Part shown: in pieces, positions 9,129 to 18,040 of the stretch
Layout of the letters: each line of letters starts with the position of its first letter
How positions within the stretch are numbered: position 1 is the first letter of the stretch
Assembly (NCBI RefSeq): GCF_045291545.1
Contig: NZ_CP149514.1
Location: forward strand, 124,001 to 188,000
Direction of reading: 5' to 3'
Length of the DNA stretch: 64,000 nucleotides
Origin: Gallaecimonas sp045291545
Lineage (GTDB): Bacteria; Pseudomonadota; Gammaproteobacteria; Enterobacterales; Gallaecimonadaceae
Program-made: the position numbers and the translations under genes
Notes under the pieces: generated by a model
Database searches by the model: none
What the model was told of the DNA's origin: nothing
The model's input: only the letters and a program-made list of their open reading frames with translations

Positions 9129-10850
9129 GTGCCACACCGCGCCCACCTTTTTTCCCTGCAACTGGGGCATGCCCTGCGAACCCGACTGGCTGAAGGTTAT
9201 AACAGGCAAGATGCCATTCATGATCTGATTGCCGGGGTTACGGTCGGTATCATTGCTATCCCATTATCGATGGCCCTGGCTATCGCCAGTGGTGTGGCAC
9301 CGCAATATGGCCTTTATACGGCGATTATTGCCGGGCTGGTGATCGCACTCAGTGGTGGTTCACGTTTTTCTATTTCCGGGCCAACGGCTGCCTTTGTGGT
9401 GGTGCTCTATCCCATTGCCCAGCATTATGGCCTGGCCGGCCTGCTGGTTGCCTCGATGATGGCGGGAATATTGCTGCTACTGATGGCCTTCTTTCGCTTA
9501 GGCCGGCTTATCGAATACATTCCTGAAGCCGTTACGCTGGGCTTTACCGGTGGCATTGCAGTGGTGATTGCCACCTTGCAGATAAAAGATGTTTTCGGCC
9601 TGTCGATATCGGCCTTGCCGGCGGATTATCTGCACAAAGTCTGGGCGTTATTGGCGGCATTGCCGCAGATGCATTGGCCGAGCTTGCTGGTGGCAGCCCT
9701 GACACTGGCGGTATTGTTACTCTGGCCACGGTTGAAAACCCCCCTACCTGCACACTTGCCGGCGGTATTGCTGGGAACGCTGGTGGCATTGGCACTCTCT
9801 GCTGCTGGCTACCCGGTTGACACCATTGGTTCGCGGTTTCATTACCTGCTACCCGATGGCTCGGCCGGCAATGGCATACCCGCCATTTTGCCCAGTCTGG
9901 CTTGGCCATGGCAGCATCCAGGACCGGCTGGCCAGCCGTTAGTGATGAGCTGGTCACTGGTGCGTGACCTACTGCCGGCCGCTTTTGCCATTGCCATGCT
10001 GGGCGCTATTGAATCGCTATTGTGTGCCGTGGTGCTGGACGGTATGACCGGCAAGCGTCATAGCGCCAATAGTGAACTGCTGGGCCAGGGGATCGGCAAT
10101 ATCCTGGCACCACTTTTTGGCGGCATCACCGCCACTGCGGCCATTGCCCGTTCGGCGGCCAATGTGCGGGCCGGCGCTCGTTCGCCGCTGGCAGCGGTAG
10201 TGCATGCCTTGGTGGTACTGGCCGCTTTAGTGCTATTGGCGCCCTGGTTGTCGTTACTGCCGATGCCGGCCATGGCGGCGCTGCTGTTGATGGTGGCCTG
10301 GAATATGAGTGAAGCACCAAAGTCCTTACAGATGCTGCGCACCGCGCCACGCAGTGACGTCTGGGTATTGGTTACCTGCTTTTCCCTGACGGTATTGTTT
10401 GACATGGTGGTGGCCATAACCGCTGGCATCTTGCTGGCGGCGGTACTGTTTATGAAAGAAATTGCTGAGATGACCAAGGTCAGTGATGTTACCGATAATC
10501 GCCGGGTCATCGACAAGCCGCTGCCAGCAGGGTGGGTCGCTTTTAAAATCAGCGGGCCACTGTTTTTTGCCGCTGCTGACCGCATCTTTGCGGAAATGGC
10601 GCAACTGGCGCAAGACAAGCAAGGCATCCTGCTGTACATGGATGCAGTCCCTTTGTTGGATGCCGGGGGCCTGGCCGCCCTTAACAAACTGGTGGCGCAA
10701 TGCCAGCAGGCACACACTGAGCTCGTGGTTGCTGATTTACAGTTCCAGCCGCTACGCACATTGGCGCGGGCAGGGGTAAAACCCGTGCCCGGTGTGTCGC
10801 GTTATTACGGCACCTTGCGAGAAGCAATTGAGACATTGGTGGCGGAGTGA
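9129..10850 (+). CDS. SulP-family anion transporter with STAS domain
   Basis: 573 aa inner-membrane carrier of the SLC26/SulP family; members move sulfate, bicarbonate or dicarboxylates. The opening AGVTVGIIAIPLSMALAIASGVAPQYGLYTAI region is the SulP signature, with about 12-14 helices up to residue 440. A cytoplasmic STAS domain follows (about 445-560; ILLYMDAVPLLDAGGLAAL matches the conserved STAS loop). Translation starts at a GTG. Substrate is unknown: DauA-type dicarboxylate and sulfate are both possible. It appears monocistronic, with an intrinsic terminator downstream. Confidence 0.9.
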   Translation: MPHRAHLFSLQLGHALRTRLAEGYNRQDAIHDLIAGVTVGIIAIPLSMALAIASGVAPQYGLYTAIIAGLVIALSGGSRFSISGPTAAFVVVLYPIAQHYGLAGLLVASMMAGILLLLMAFFRLGRLIEYIPEAVTLGFTGGIAVVIATLQIKDVFGLSISALPADYLHKVWALLAALPQMHWPSLLVAALTLAVLLLWPRLKTPLPAHLPAVLLGTLVALALSAAGYPVDTIGSRFHYLLPDGSAGNGIPAILPSLAWPWQHPGPAGQPLVMSWSLVRDLLPAAFAIAMLGAIESLLCAVVLDGMTGKRHSANSELLGQGIGNILAPLFGGITATAAIARSAANVRAGARSPLAAVVHALVVLAALVLLAPWLSLLPMPAMAALLLMVAWNMSEAPKSLQMLRTAPRSDVWVLVTCFSLTVLFDMVVAITAGILLAAVLFMKEIAEMTKVSDVTDNRRVIDKPLPAGWVAFKISGPLFFAAADRIFAEMAQLAQDKQGILLYMDAVPLLDAGGLAALNKLVAQCQQAHTELVVADLQFQPLRTLARAGVKPVPGVSRYYGTLREAIETLVAE

Positions 10851-10921
10851 AGCGTAAATACCAAGGTTTTTGTTTTTATTGATATCAGCATTGGCATTGG
10901 AAAAAATGCAAAACCAATAAT

Positions 10922-10941
10922 GCCTATTTTTTAGGCTTTTT
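10922..10941 (+). terminator. Intrinsic terminator after the SulP gene
   Basis: Stem GCCTA/TAGGC with a T-only loop and a following T run. The stem is short, so strength is uncertain. It lies in a 219-base AT-rich gap between the SulP gene and the small secreted protein; the rest of the gap holds only a likely promoter region for the latter. Confidence 0.55.
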
Positions 10942-11069
10942 AGTGATGCTTGTCATAATTTTGATGTTATTTGTTTTAATGTTATCGATCTCTTTGTTTT
11001 ATTCATTTGACACTTGCTTCTCAGATGTGAGTGGAAAGTTTTTTTTGTGAATTATCAAGGAGCTAGATA

Positions 11070-11426
11070 ATGAAACTGAAAACAATTCTGTTAGCCGGTC
11101 TTTTCTTTAGTTCAACAGCAGCCATGGCGGATGGTATGAGTTGCTTTGTTGATACATCTCAAATGGATAGTTTTACACCAACCCATTGCGGGGCGATCAT
11201 CTATGGTGCTACCCAGGCGACGGCGGTATTCAAAATTGATCCTTTACCAGCCAATTATTATATCGACTGGCACAATCCAGGTTGCGCAGCTAATGCAACA
11301 ATGTGTACGACTGTTATAAGTTCAAGCGCATCGCAATCCTACAAGGCAACTGCCACAGTGATCGATTTGGATGCCGGAACTGTAACAGATGTTTGGGCGA
11401 CTGCTCATTTTGAAGATGGCCGTTGA
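11070..11426 (+). CDS. Small secreted protein of unknown function
   Basis: 118 aa with a clear signal peptide (MKLKTILLAGLFFSSTAAMA|DG) and a good ribosome site (AAGGAG). The mature part has four cysteines (SCFVDT, THCGAI, PGCAAN, MCTTV) that could form two disulfides. It looks beta-rich. No family recognised. The gene and its upstream gap are visibly more AT-rich than the flanking SulP and tex genes, consistent with recent acquisition. It shares a bidirectional terminator with convergent tex. Confidence 0.72.
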   Translation: MKLKTILLAGLFFSSTAAMADGMSCFVDTSQMDSFTPTHCGAIIYGATQATAVFKIDPLPANYYIDWHNPGCAANATMCTTVISSSASQSYKATATVIDLDAGTVTDVWATAHFEDGR

Positions 11427-11444
11427 TTGACGGGGTCGCGAGAT

Positions 11445-11472
11445 AAAAACCGGGGCATGCCCCGGTTTTTTT
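11445..11472. terminator. Bidirectional intrinsic terminator
   Basis: Perfect inverted repeat AAACCGGGGC/GCCCCGGTTT around AT, flanked by A and T runs on both sides. It serves the small secreted protein gene from the left and tex from the right; the tex stop codon lies at its edge. Confidence 0.9.
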
Positions 11473-13750
11473 AGCGCTTCATGGCGGCTTTTAAGGCATC
11501 AGCCATCGCTGAGTTACTGCTGTCGTGTGCGGGAGATTTGACCTTTGGTTGCGGCCGCTGGCGACTTTCTGAGCGTACTTGTGGTCGGGCTTCGTCTGAC
11601 AAACGCATGGTCAGGGCAATGCGCTTTCGCTCGATGTCCACATCCAGCACTTTCACTTTCACCACCAGGCCGGCTTTGACCAGCTCGCGCGGGTCATTGA
11701 TACGCCGTTCGCTCATGGCACTGATATGAACCAGGCCGTCCTGATGGACGCCGATATCGACAAAGGCGCCAAAGTTCGTCACGTTTGTTACCACCCCTTC
11801 AAGTACCATGCCGGGCTTGAGGTCGGCCAGGGTTTCAACGCCATCGGCAAAGCTGGCAGTTTTAAACTCCGGGCGGGGGTCACGGCCAGGTTTCTCCAGT
11901 TCTTTGAGAATATCGCTGACGGTCGGTAAGCCGAACTGTTCATCCACAAAGTCGCCGGGGCGTAGCTTCTTCAGTACGTCAGCGTGGCCAATCAGGGCGG
12001 CCGCCGGTTTACCGGTCTGGGCGGTGATTTTTTCCACCACCGGATAGGCTTCCGGGTGTACGCCTGAGGCATCCAGCGGGTTACGGCCTTGCATGATGCG
12101 TAAGAAGCCAGCGCATTGTTCAAAGGCCTTTGGCCCCAGGCGCGGTACTTTCAGCAAATCCTTGCGGCTGGTAAAAGCGCCATTGTCATTACGCCAATTG
12201 ACCAGATTGCCGGCCAGGGTATTGTTGAGGCCCGATACCCGGGCCAGCAACGGCGCCGAGGCGGTATTGAGATCGACGCCAACAGCGTTAACGCAGTCTT
12301 CCACCACGGCATCCAGCATTTTGGCCAACTGGCTTTGATTGACGTCATGCTGGTACTGGCCTACCCCGATTGACTTCGGGTCAATTTTGACCAGTTCGGC
12401 CAGAGGATCCTGTAACCGCCGGGCGATGGAAACGGCGCCCCGCAGTGAAACATCCAGATCGGGAAACTCTGCAGCGGCGACTTCGGAAGCGGAATACACC
12501 GAGGCCCCGGCTTCACTGACCATGATTTTAGTGGTGTTGAGGTCGCCAGCCTTTTTCAGCATCTCTGCCACGAGGCGGTCAGTTTCACGGCTGGCGGTGC
12601 CATTACCAATAGCAATCAAGTCCACCTGAAAGCGGCGGCATAGCTGCTCCAGCGCCGCCATTGACTGAGCATACTGGCGCTTGGGTTCAAAGGGGTAAAT
12701 GGTGGCGGTACCCAGTACCTTACCGGTGTCATCCACCAGTGCCACTTTGACGCCGGTACGAATACCCGGATCCAGCCCCATCACCACTTTCGGGCCAGCC
12801 GGGGCGGCCATCAGCAGATCCTTGAGGTTATCGGCAAAGACCTTGATAGCCTCGGCTTCGGCAGCTTCGCGCACCCGCCCCATCAGCTCGGTTTCCATGT
12901 ACATGGCGATCTTGATGCGCCAGGTCCAGCTCACCACTTGTTGTAACCAACAATCACGCGGGCTGTCGCCCAGTTCAAGGCCGAAATGCCGAGCGATAAG
13001 AACTTCGCAATAAGAGCCGCGCTCACCTTCTGGCTGGCCAGGGTCAGCATTGATGGTTAATGTCAATACCCCTTCATTACGGCCCCGCAGCATGGCTAAA
13101 GCCCGATGTGACGGCACCCGGGCCAGGGGCTCACTGTGTTCAAAATAATCAGAAAATTTGCTGCCTTGTTGCTCTTTCCCGGCAATAACCCGTGACTCCA
13201 ACAGTGCGTTTTGCCACAGGTGATGGCGCACTTTTTCCAGCAGCGCGGCCTCTTCGGCAAAGCGTTCCATCAGAATGTAGCGGGCCCCATCCAGTGCGGC
13301 CTTGGGATCGGCAACCTGTTCGTTGAGGTATTCGCTGGCCAGGTTTTGCGGGTCGCTACTGGCGTCATGGAACAAGGCGTCAGCCAATGGCTCCAGTCCT
13401 TGTTCGATGGCGATTTGACCTTTGGTGCGCCGCTTCGGCTTGTAAGGCAGGTAGAGTTCTTCCAACAGGGTTTTGCTGTCAGCTGCCAGCAATTGAGCCT
13501 TGAGTTTGTCGGTTAACTTACCCTGTTCGTCGACACTGCGGACAATAGCGTCACGGCGGTCTTCCAGTTCCCGCAGGTAGCCTAGCCGAGACTCCAGATG
13601 ACGTAGCTGGGTATCATCTAGGCCTCCGGTCACTTCTTTACGGTAACGGGCAACAAAAGGCACGGTTGCGCCGTCATCAAGCAAGGCAACCGCGGCCTGT
13701 ACTTGTTGTTCGCGAACACCCAGTTCCTCAGCTATTTTTTTATTAATCAT
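11471..13750 (-). CDS. tex: Tex-family RNA-binding transcription accessory protein
   Basis: 759 aa cytoplasmic nucleic-acid-binding protein (YhgF in E. coli). Order: N-terminal helix-turn-helix-like region, YqgF RNase-H-like core (VVMGLDPGIRTGVKVALVD), helix-hairpin-helix segments (SAPLLARVSGLNNTLAGNLV and LLKVPRLGPKAFEQCAGF), then a C-terminal S1 domain (about 645-715; GVVTNVTNFGAFVDIGVHQDGLVHIS). Full length for the family. It lies just before greB, the E. coli order, with an SQR-like gene inserted between. The start overlaps no other gene. Confidence 0.96.
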   Translation of the reverse strand: MINKKIAEELGVREQQVQAAVALLDDGATVPFVARYRKEVTGGLDDTQLRHLESRLGYLRELEDRRDAIVRSVDEQGKLTDKLKAQLLAADSKTLLEELYLPYKPKRRTKGQIAIEQGLEPLADALFHDASSDPQNLASEYLNEQVADPKAALDGARYILMERFAEEAALLEKVRHHLWQNALLESRVIAGKEQQGSKFSDYFEHSEPLARVPSHRALAMLRGRNEGVLTLTINADPGQPEGERGSYCEVLIARHFGLELGDSPRDCWLQQVVSWTWRIKIAMYMETELMGRVREAAEAEAIKVFADNLKDLLMAAPAGPKVVMGLDPGIRTGVKVALVDDTGKVLGTATIYPFEPKRQYAQSMAALEQLCRRFQVDLIAIGNGTASRETDRLVAEMLKKAGDLNTTKIMVSEAGASVYSASEVAAAEFPDLDVSLRGAVSIARRLQDPLAELVKIDPKSIGVGQYQHDVNQSQLAKMLDAVVEDCVNAVGVDLNTASAPLLARVSGLNNTLAGNLVNWRNDNGAFTSRKDLLKVPRLGPKAFEQCAGFLRIMQGRNPLDASGVHPEAYPVVEKITAQTGKPAAALIGHADVLKKLRPGDFVDEQFGLPTVSDILKELEKPGRDPRPEFKTASFADGVETLADLKPGMVLEGVVTNVTNFGAFVDIGVHQDGLVHISAMSERRINDPRELVKAGLVVKVKVLDVDIERKRIALTMRLSDEARPQVRSESRQRPQPKVKSPAHDSSNSAMADALKAAMKR

Positions 13751-13920
13751 GCTTATGCATTGTGTTGGTGCGATCTATGCCGACATTGTGCCATGGCTGT
13801 TGGCCATGGCGAACGTTGTTTTGGCGTGCATACCGGCGATAAATAAGCTGTTACTTGCCAAACGGGCTCAAACTTTCTACAGTCTGCATACCTATAGGGG
13901 TATGAGTATTGGGGGATATA

Positions 13921-15198
13921 ATGAAAACAATCGCCGTCATCGGCGCCGGTATCGGCGGTATGTCGATTGCCTTCGAGCTGCGTCAGAAGTTCAACAAGAA
14001 GGACTACCAAGTGGTAGTCATCGGTGAAGGTTCCGAGTTCCAGTTTGTGCCGTCCAATCCCTGGATTGCCTTGGGTGAGCGTACCCGTGACCAGGTGGTT
14101 ATGGATGCGGGTAAGTACCTGGAAAAACGCAACATCCAGTTCTCACCGGCAGGGGTCACCCACATTGATGCTGAAGCCAAGTTACTGACCTTGGGTGATG
14201 ACAGTAAAATTGAATATGAATATCTGGTGATCTGTTCCGGCCCACGGTTGGCTTTTGAAGCTGTACCTGGTTCTGGCCCGGAAGGGGGCTACACCCAGTC
14301 CATTTGTACTGCTGATCACGCTGTTAAGGCCCATGAAGCATACGAAGAACTGCTGAAAAAACCTGGCCCGGTGGTGGTTGGGGCAATGCAGGGAGCCAGC
14401 TGCTTTGGCCCGGCTTACGAATATGTGTTGTCGCTTGAAGGCGCCTTGCGTAAGAAAAAAATGCGTGACCAGGTGCCAATCACCTTTGTGACCAGCGAAC
14501 CCTATGTTGGCCACATGGGCCTGGGGGGCGTTGGTGATTCCAAGCACCTGATGGAGCATGAGTTCCGTGAGCGCGGGATCAAATGGATCTGTAACGCCAA
14601 AATCAAGGAATTCGAGCAGGGCAAAGCCCACGTTGAGGAAGTGGATCGTAAGGGTGAGACTGAGTTTACCCACGAACTGGACTTCAACATGGCGATGTTC
14701 CTACCGCCGTTCCGTGGTTCAGAAGCCATTGCTGCGGTGCCAGAGCTTTGTAACCCCAAAGGTTTTGTAATCACTGACCAATTCCAGCGTTCACCCAAGT
14801 ACCACAATATCTTTGCCGCGGGTGTCTGTGTGGCCATTGCGCCGCTGGAAAACACGCCGGTACCGACGGGAGCACCGAAGACCGGTTTTATGATCGAATC
14901 CATGACCACTGCCATTGTTGAAAATATCATGCAGATGGAAAGTGGCAAGGAACCGGATGTACATCCGACGCTGAACGCGATCTGCCTGGCAGATATGGGT
15001 GATACCGGCGCGGCTTTCGTAGCCTTGCCGCAAAACCCGCCCCGCAACACCAACTGGACATCCATGGGTAAATGGGTGCACTTGGCCAAGATTGCGTTTG
15101 AGAAGTACTTCCTCTACAAAATCAAGCGCGGTACGTCCGAACCTATCTACGAGAAATACGTACTGGGTGCCATGGGTATCAAACGTACCAAAGACTGA
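13921..15198 (+). CDS. Sulfide:quinone oxidoreductase-like FAD flavoprotein
   Basis: 425 aa from the ATG preceded by GGGGGAT; an earlier in-frame ATG at 13909 lacks a ribosome site. The dinucleotide-binding motif VIGAGIGGMS (6-15) starts the chain. FQFVPSNPWIA at 40-50 and the spacing of C129 (SICTADH) and C161 (ASCFGPAYE) fit SQR/FCSD-type sulfide oxidases. A third cysteine, C303 (AAGVCVA), is in the C-terminal FAD segment. It likely oxidises sulfide to polysulfide and feeds electrons to quinone at the inner face of the membrane; the basic C-terminus (KYFLYKIKRGT) could aid membrane contact. No persulfide dioxygenase or rhodanese gene adjoins it. Confidence 0.82.
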   Translation: MKTIAVIGAGIGGMSIAFELRQKFNKKDYQVVVIGEGSEFQFVPSNPWIALGERTRDQVVMDAGKYLEKRNIQFSPAGVTHIDAEAKLLTLGDDSKIEYEYLVICSGPRLAFEAVPGSGPEGGYTQSICTADHAVKAHEAYEELLKKPGPVVVGAMQGASCFGPAYEYVLSLEGALRKKKMRDQVPITFVTSEPYVGHMGLGGVGDSKHLMEHEFRERGIKWICNAKIKEFEQGKAHVEEVDRKGETEFTHELDFNMAMFLPPFRGSEAIAAVPELCNPKGFVITDQFQRSPKYHNIFAAGVCVAIAPLENTPVPTGAPKTGFMIESMTTAIVENIMQMESGKEPDVHPTLNAICLADMGDTGAAFVALPQNPPRNTNWTSMGKWVHLAKIAFEKYFLYKIKRGTSEPIYEKYVLGAMGIKRTKD

Positions 15199-15246
15199 TC
15201 ACCGCTTGATTGGTTAAGTGGTTCGCGCTAAAAAAGCGCCATAGTG

Positions 15247-15270
15247 AAGCGCACCTTCGGGTGCGCTTTT
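15247..15270 (+). terminator. Intrinsic terminator between the SQR-like gene and greB
   Basis: Stem AAGCGCACC/GGTGCGCTT closed by the stable tetraloop TTCG, followed by TT and a T-rich tract. It ends 16 bases before the greB start, so greB needs its own promoter overlapping this hairpin or depends on read-through. Confidence 0.8.
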
Positions 15271-15285
15271 GCGTTTGGAGCCAAG

Positions 15286-15759
15286 ATGAAAACTAATCTG
15301 ATCACCCGTGATGGCTTTAATGCCCTGAAAACGGAGCTAGATCACCTGTGGCGTGATGAGCGCCCAGAGGTCACCAAAAAAGTTGCCTGGGCGGCTAGCC
15401 TCGGTGATCGCAGCGAAAATGCCGATTACCAGTACAACAAGAAACGGCTGCGGGAAATTGACCGGCGGGTGCGCTTTTTACGCAAGCGCCTGGAGCAGGT
15501 GCGCGTGGTGGATTACTCACCACAGCAAGATGGCCGGGTGTTTTTTGGGGCCTGGGTGGAAGTGGAAAATGAAGCCGGTGAGCTGCGCCGTTTTCGCATC
15601 GTTGGGCCGGACGAGATCTATGGCCGCAAAGATTACATTTCTATCGATGCCCCGATGGCCCGGGCGCTATTGAAAAAGGCCGTTGACGAGGAGGTCACAG
15701 TGCGTACTCCGGAAGGGGTACGCCAGTGGTATGTTGTCAGTATTCACTATGAGCACTGA
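15286..15759 (+). CDS. greB: Transcription elongation factor GreB
   Basis: 157 aa. It binds the RNA polymerase secondary channel and stimulates cleavage of backtracked transcripts. The N-terminal coiled coil carries the acidic tip (SLGDRSENADYQYNKKRLREIDRRVRF, with the key D and E residues in GDRSENADY). The C-terminal FKBP-like domain ends WYVVSIHYEH. GreB rather than GreA by its basic N-terminal half and its place before ompR. The start MKTNLITRDGF has TTGGAG upstream; an earlier in-frame start lies inside the preceding terminator and is rejected. Confidence 0.95.
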   Translation: MKTNLITRDGFNALKTELDHLWRDERPEVTKKVAWAASLGDRSENADYQYNKKRLREIDRRVRFLRKRLEQVRVVDYSPQQDGRVFFGAWVEVENEAGELRRFRIVGPDEIYGRKDYISIDAPMARALLKKAVDEEVTVRTPEGVRQWYVVSIHYEH

Positions 15760-15867
15760 GTCAGCCGTGATGCTGACCGGCGTTATAAACCCTTTGTAAC
15801 AAAAGAAGCCAGGCAGGGATGAGCGCAACTTTTTATAGTGGTGCCAGGGTCTGTGGAGAACAAAAGC

Positions 15868-16593
15868 ATGGGACAGGAAACCACCAAAATTCTGGTTGTT
15901 GATGATGACATGCGGCTACGGTCGCTGCTGGAGCGCTACCTGGTTGAGCAAGGCTTTCAGGTGCGGGCCGTGGCCAATGCTGAACAAATGGACCGGTTAC
16001 TGGAGCGGGAAAATTTTCATCTGATGGTGCTGGATCTGATGCTGCCTGGTGAAGATGGCTTGGCTATCTGTAAACGGCTGCGCGGCCATGAACAGCAAAT
16101 CCCCATTGTGATGCTGACCGCCAAAGGCGATGAAGTGGACCGCATTATCGGCCTGGAACTGGGCGCTGATGACTATTTGGCCAAACCCTTTAACCCGCGC
16201 GAACTGCTGGCCCGCATTCGTGCGGTATTGCGGCGCCGCACCAGTGAACTGCCTGGAGCGCCGTCAGCCAAGGAAGCGGAAATCTCTTTTGGTGAGTTCC
16301 GGCTTAACCTTGGCACCCGGGAAATGTTTCATGGCGAAAAGCTGATGTCGCTGACCTCCGGTGAGTTTGCCGTACTCAAGGCGCTGGTCAGCCACCCACG
16401 GGAGCCGTTGTCCCGGGACAAATTGATGAACCTGGCCCGAGGCCGTGACTATTCCGCCCTGGAACGCTCTATTGACGTACAGGTGTCTCGGCTCCGGCGC
16501 ATGATTGAGCCGGATCCGGCCCACCCCCGTTATATTCAGACCGTTTGGGGCCTGGGTTATGTCTTTGTGCCGGACGGCAGCGAGCGGCCATGA
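15868..16593 (+). CDS. ompR: Response regulator OmpR
   Basis: 241 aa. Receiver domain with acidic pair D12/D13, phospho-acceptor D56 (MVLDLMLPGEDG) and a lysine in the YLAKPF motif, then a winged-helix DNA-binding domain (ending HPRYIQTVWGLGYVFVPDG). It controls porin and osmotic or acid-stress genes in relatives. ATG chosen for GGAG upstream and exact fit to OmpR; an in-frame start ten codons earlier is rejected. Its stop overlaps the envZ start (ATGA), so the pair is translationally coupled. Confidence 0.97.
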   Translation: MGQETTKILVVDDDMRLRSLLERYLVEQGFQVRAVANAEQMDRLLERENFHLMVLDLMLPGEDGLAICKRLRGHEQQIPIVMLTAKGDEVDRIIGLELGADDYLAKPFNPRELLARIRAVLRRRTSELPGAPSAKEAEISFGEFRLNLGTREMFHGEKLMSLTSGEFAVLKALVSHPREPLSRDKLMNLARGRDYSALERSIDVQVSRLRRMIEPDPAHPRYIQTVWGLGYVFVPDGSERP

Positions 16594-17918
16594 GGCTACT
16601 GCCGCGCTCGGCATTCGGGCAGACAGTCGCACTGCTGGCAGCGATGTTGCTGGTTAATCAGCTGGTCAGTTACGTCATTGTCGCGCTGTATGTGATCAAG
16701 CCCAGCTATGACCAGATCAATGATCTGTTGGCCAAGCAGGTGAAAGTGGTGTTCATCGATGAGCCGCTGAACGGCCGCAAGCGGCTGCACCTGTCACCGG
16801 AAATGAAAAAGCGCTTCTTTGAAGCCACCGGTATTGAGATTTACAGCAAGGAAGCGGCAATGCGTGCCGGCCTTGGCCAGGCGAAGCACTACAACTACCT
16901 GTCCAGTGAGTTAGGCCGGGAATTGGGCGGCCCTACTGACGTGCGAATAAGCCAGGGCAAGAATCTCGATATCTGGGTAAAAACCCCCATGGCGCCCCGT
17001 TACTGGCTGCGAGTGCCGCTGTCTGGCTTTGACAGTGCCCGTTTTTCGCCGTTACCCATTTATCTCGGAGTCATAGGTATCTTGTCGGTGCTCGGTGGCT
17101 GGTTATTTGCCCGGCGCTTGAACCGACCGCTAAAACGCTTAGAAGGCGCTGCCCGCAGTGTTGGTCGTGGTGAACAGCCACCGCCCTTGCCGGTAGATGA
17201 AGGCGCCAGTGAGATCCAGTCGGTGACCCGGGCCTTTAACCGGATGGCACGCGGTGTTGCCCAACTAGAAGAAGACCGGGCGTTGCTGATGGCCGGTATT
17301 TCCCATGATTTACGTACGCCACTGACCCGCATCCGCCTGGCCTCGGAAATGATGGGAGATGATGAGCAGTACCTCAAAGAAGGTATTGCCAGCGATATAG
17401 ATGACATGAACGCCATCATTGACCAGTTCATCGCCTATGTTCGCCAGGATCGTGAAGACGAACCGCAGCTCACTGACGTGTGTGCTTTGGTGGAAGATGC
17501 TGTCAGTGCTTTTACCGATCGGCCGCTTAATGCAGCCTTGCAGTGCCGGACTTTGCCTGCCATGCGGGTGCGGCCACTGGCCATCAAACGGCTGGTATAC
17601 AACCTGCTGGAAAATGCCGAACGCTATGGTAACGGGGAAGCACTGGTGGCTGCCCGCCTCAGTGACGATCAGCAATGGCTGGAATTACAGGTAGATGATA
17701 ATGGCCCCGGTATTGTTGCTGAAGAGCGGGCCCGGCTGTTTCAACCTTTCGAACGGGGCGATAAAGCCCGCGGCACCCACGGTTCGGGCCTGGGGCTGGC
17801 GATCATCAAGAAAATTGTCGACTCCTATGAAGGCGAGATCCACCTCAGTGATGGCGATCTTGGCGGGTTATGTGTGTTGATCCGTTTACCTCTGGCCGCA
17901 ATGGAAACTGTGAAGTAG
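16590..17918 (+). CDS. envZ: Sensor histidine kinase EnvZ
   Basis: 442 aa inner-membrane kinase and phosphatase for OmpR. First helix about 11-36, periplasmic domain about 37-155, second helix about 157-175. HAMP follows, then HisKA with phospho-acceptor H239 (GISHDLRTPLTRIRLASEMM) and a HATPase domain with N box (NLLENAERYG), G1 (VDDNGPGI) and G2 (GTHGSGLGLAI). Overlaps ompR by four bases. Confidence 0.97.
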   Translation: MRLLPRSAFGQTVALLAAMLLVNQLVSYVIVALYVIKPSYDQINDLLAKQVKVVFIDEPLNGRKRLHLSPEMKKRFFEATGIEIYSKEAAMRAGLGQAKHYNYLSSELGRELGGPTDVRISQGKNLDIWVKTPMAPRYWLRVPLSGFDSARFSPLPIYLGVIGILSVLGGWLFARRLNRPLKRLEGAARSVGRGEQPPPLPVDEGASEIQSVTRAFNRMARGVAQLEEDRALLMAGISHDLRTPLTRIRLASEMMGDDEQYLKEGIASDIDDMNAIIDQFIAYVRQDREDEPQLTDVCALVEDAVSAFTDRPLNAALQCRTLPAMRVRPLAIKRLVYNLLENAERYGNGEALVAARLSDDQQWLELQVDDNGPGIVAEERARLFQPFERGDKARGTHGSGLGLAIIKKIVDSYEGEIHLSDGDLGGLCVLIRLPLAAMETVK

Positions 17919-18040
17919 GTTTACCTGATATAGCCAAAAGTCGCATTGTGTTGTTCATAAAATGTGCAGACGATGGTGGCGGGAGTACACTTGCTGGCTC
18001 CCGGACAGCCACATAACACGCAAAACAATGAGGACTGCTC

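Noticed and set aside
10058..10759. Long minus-strand open frame antisense to the SulP gene
   Set aside because: No family features, no ribosome site, and fully covered by a well-supported gene; it reflects codon bias of the GC-rich sense strand.
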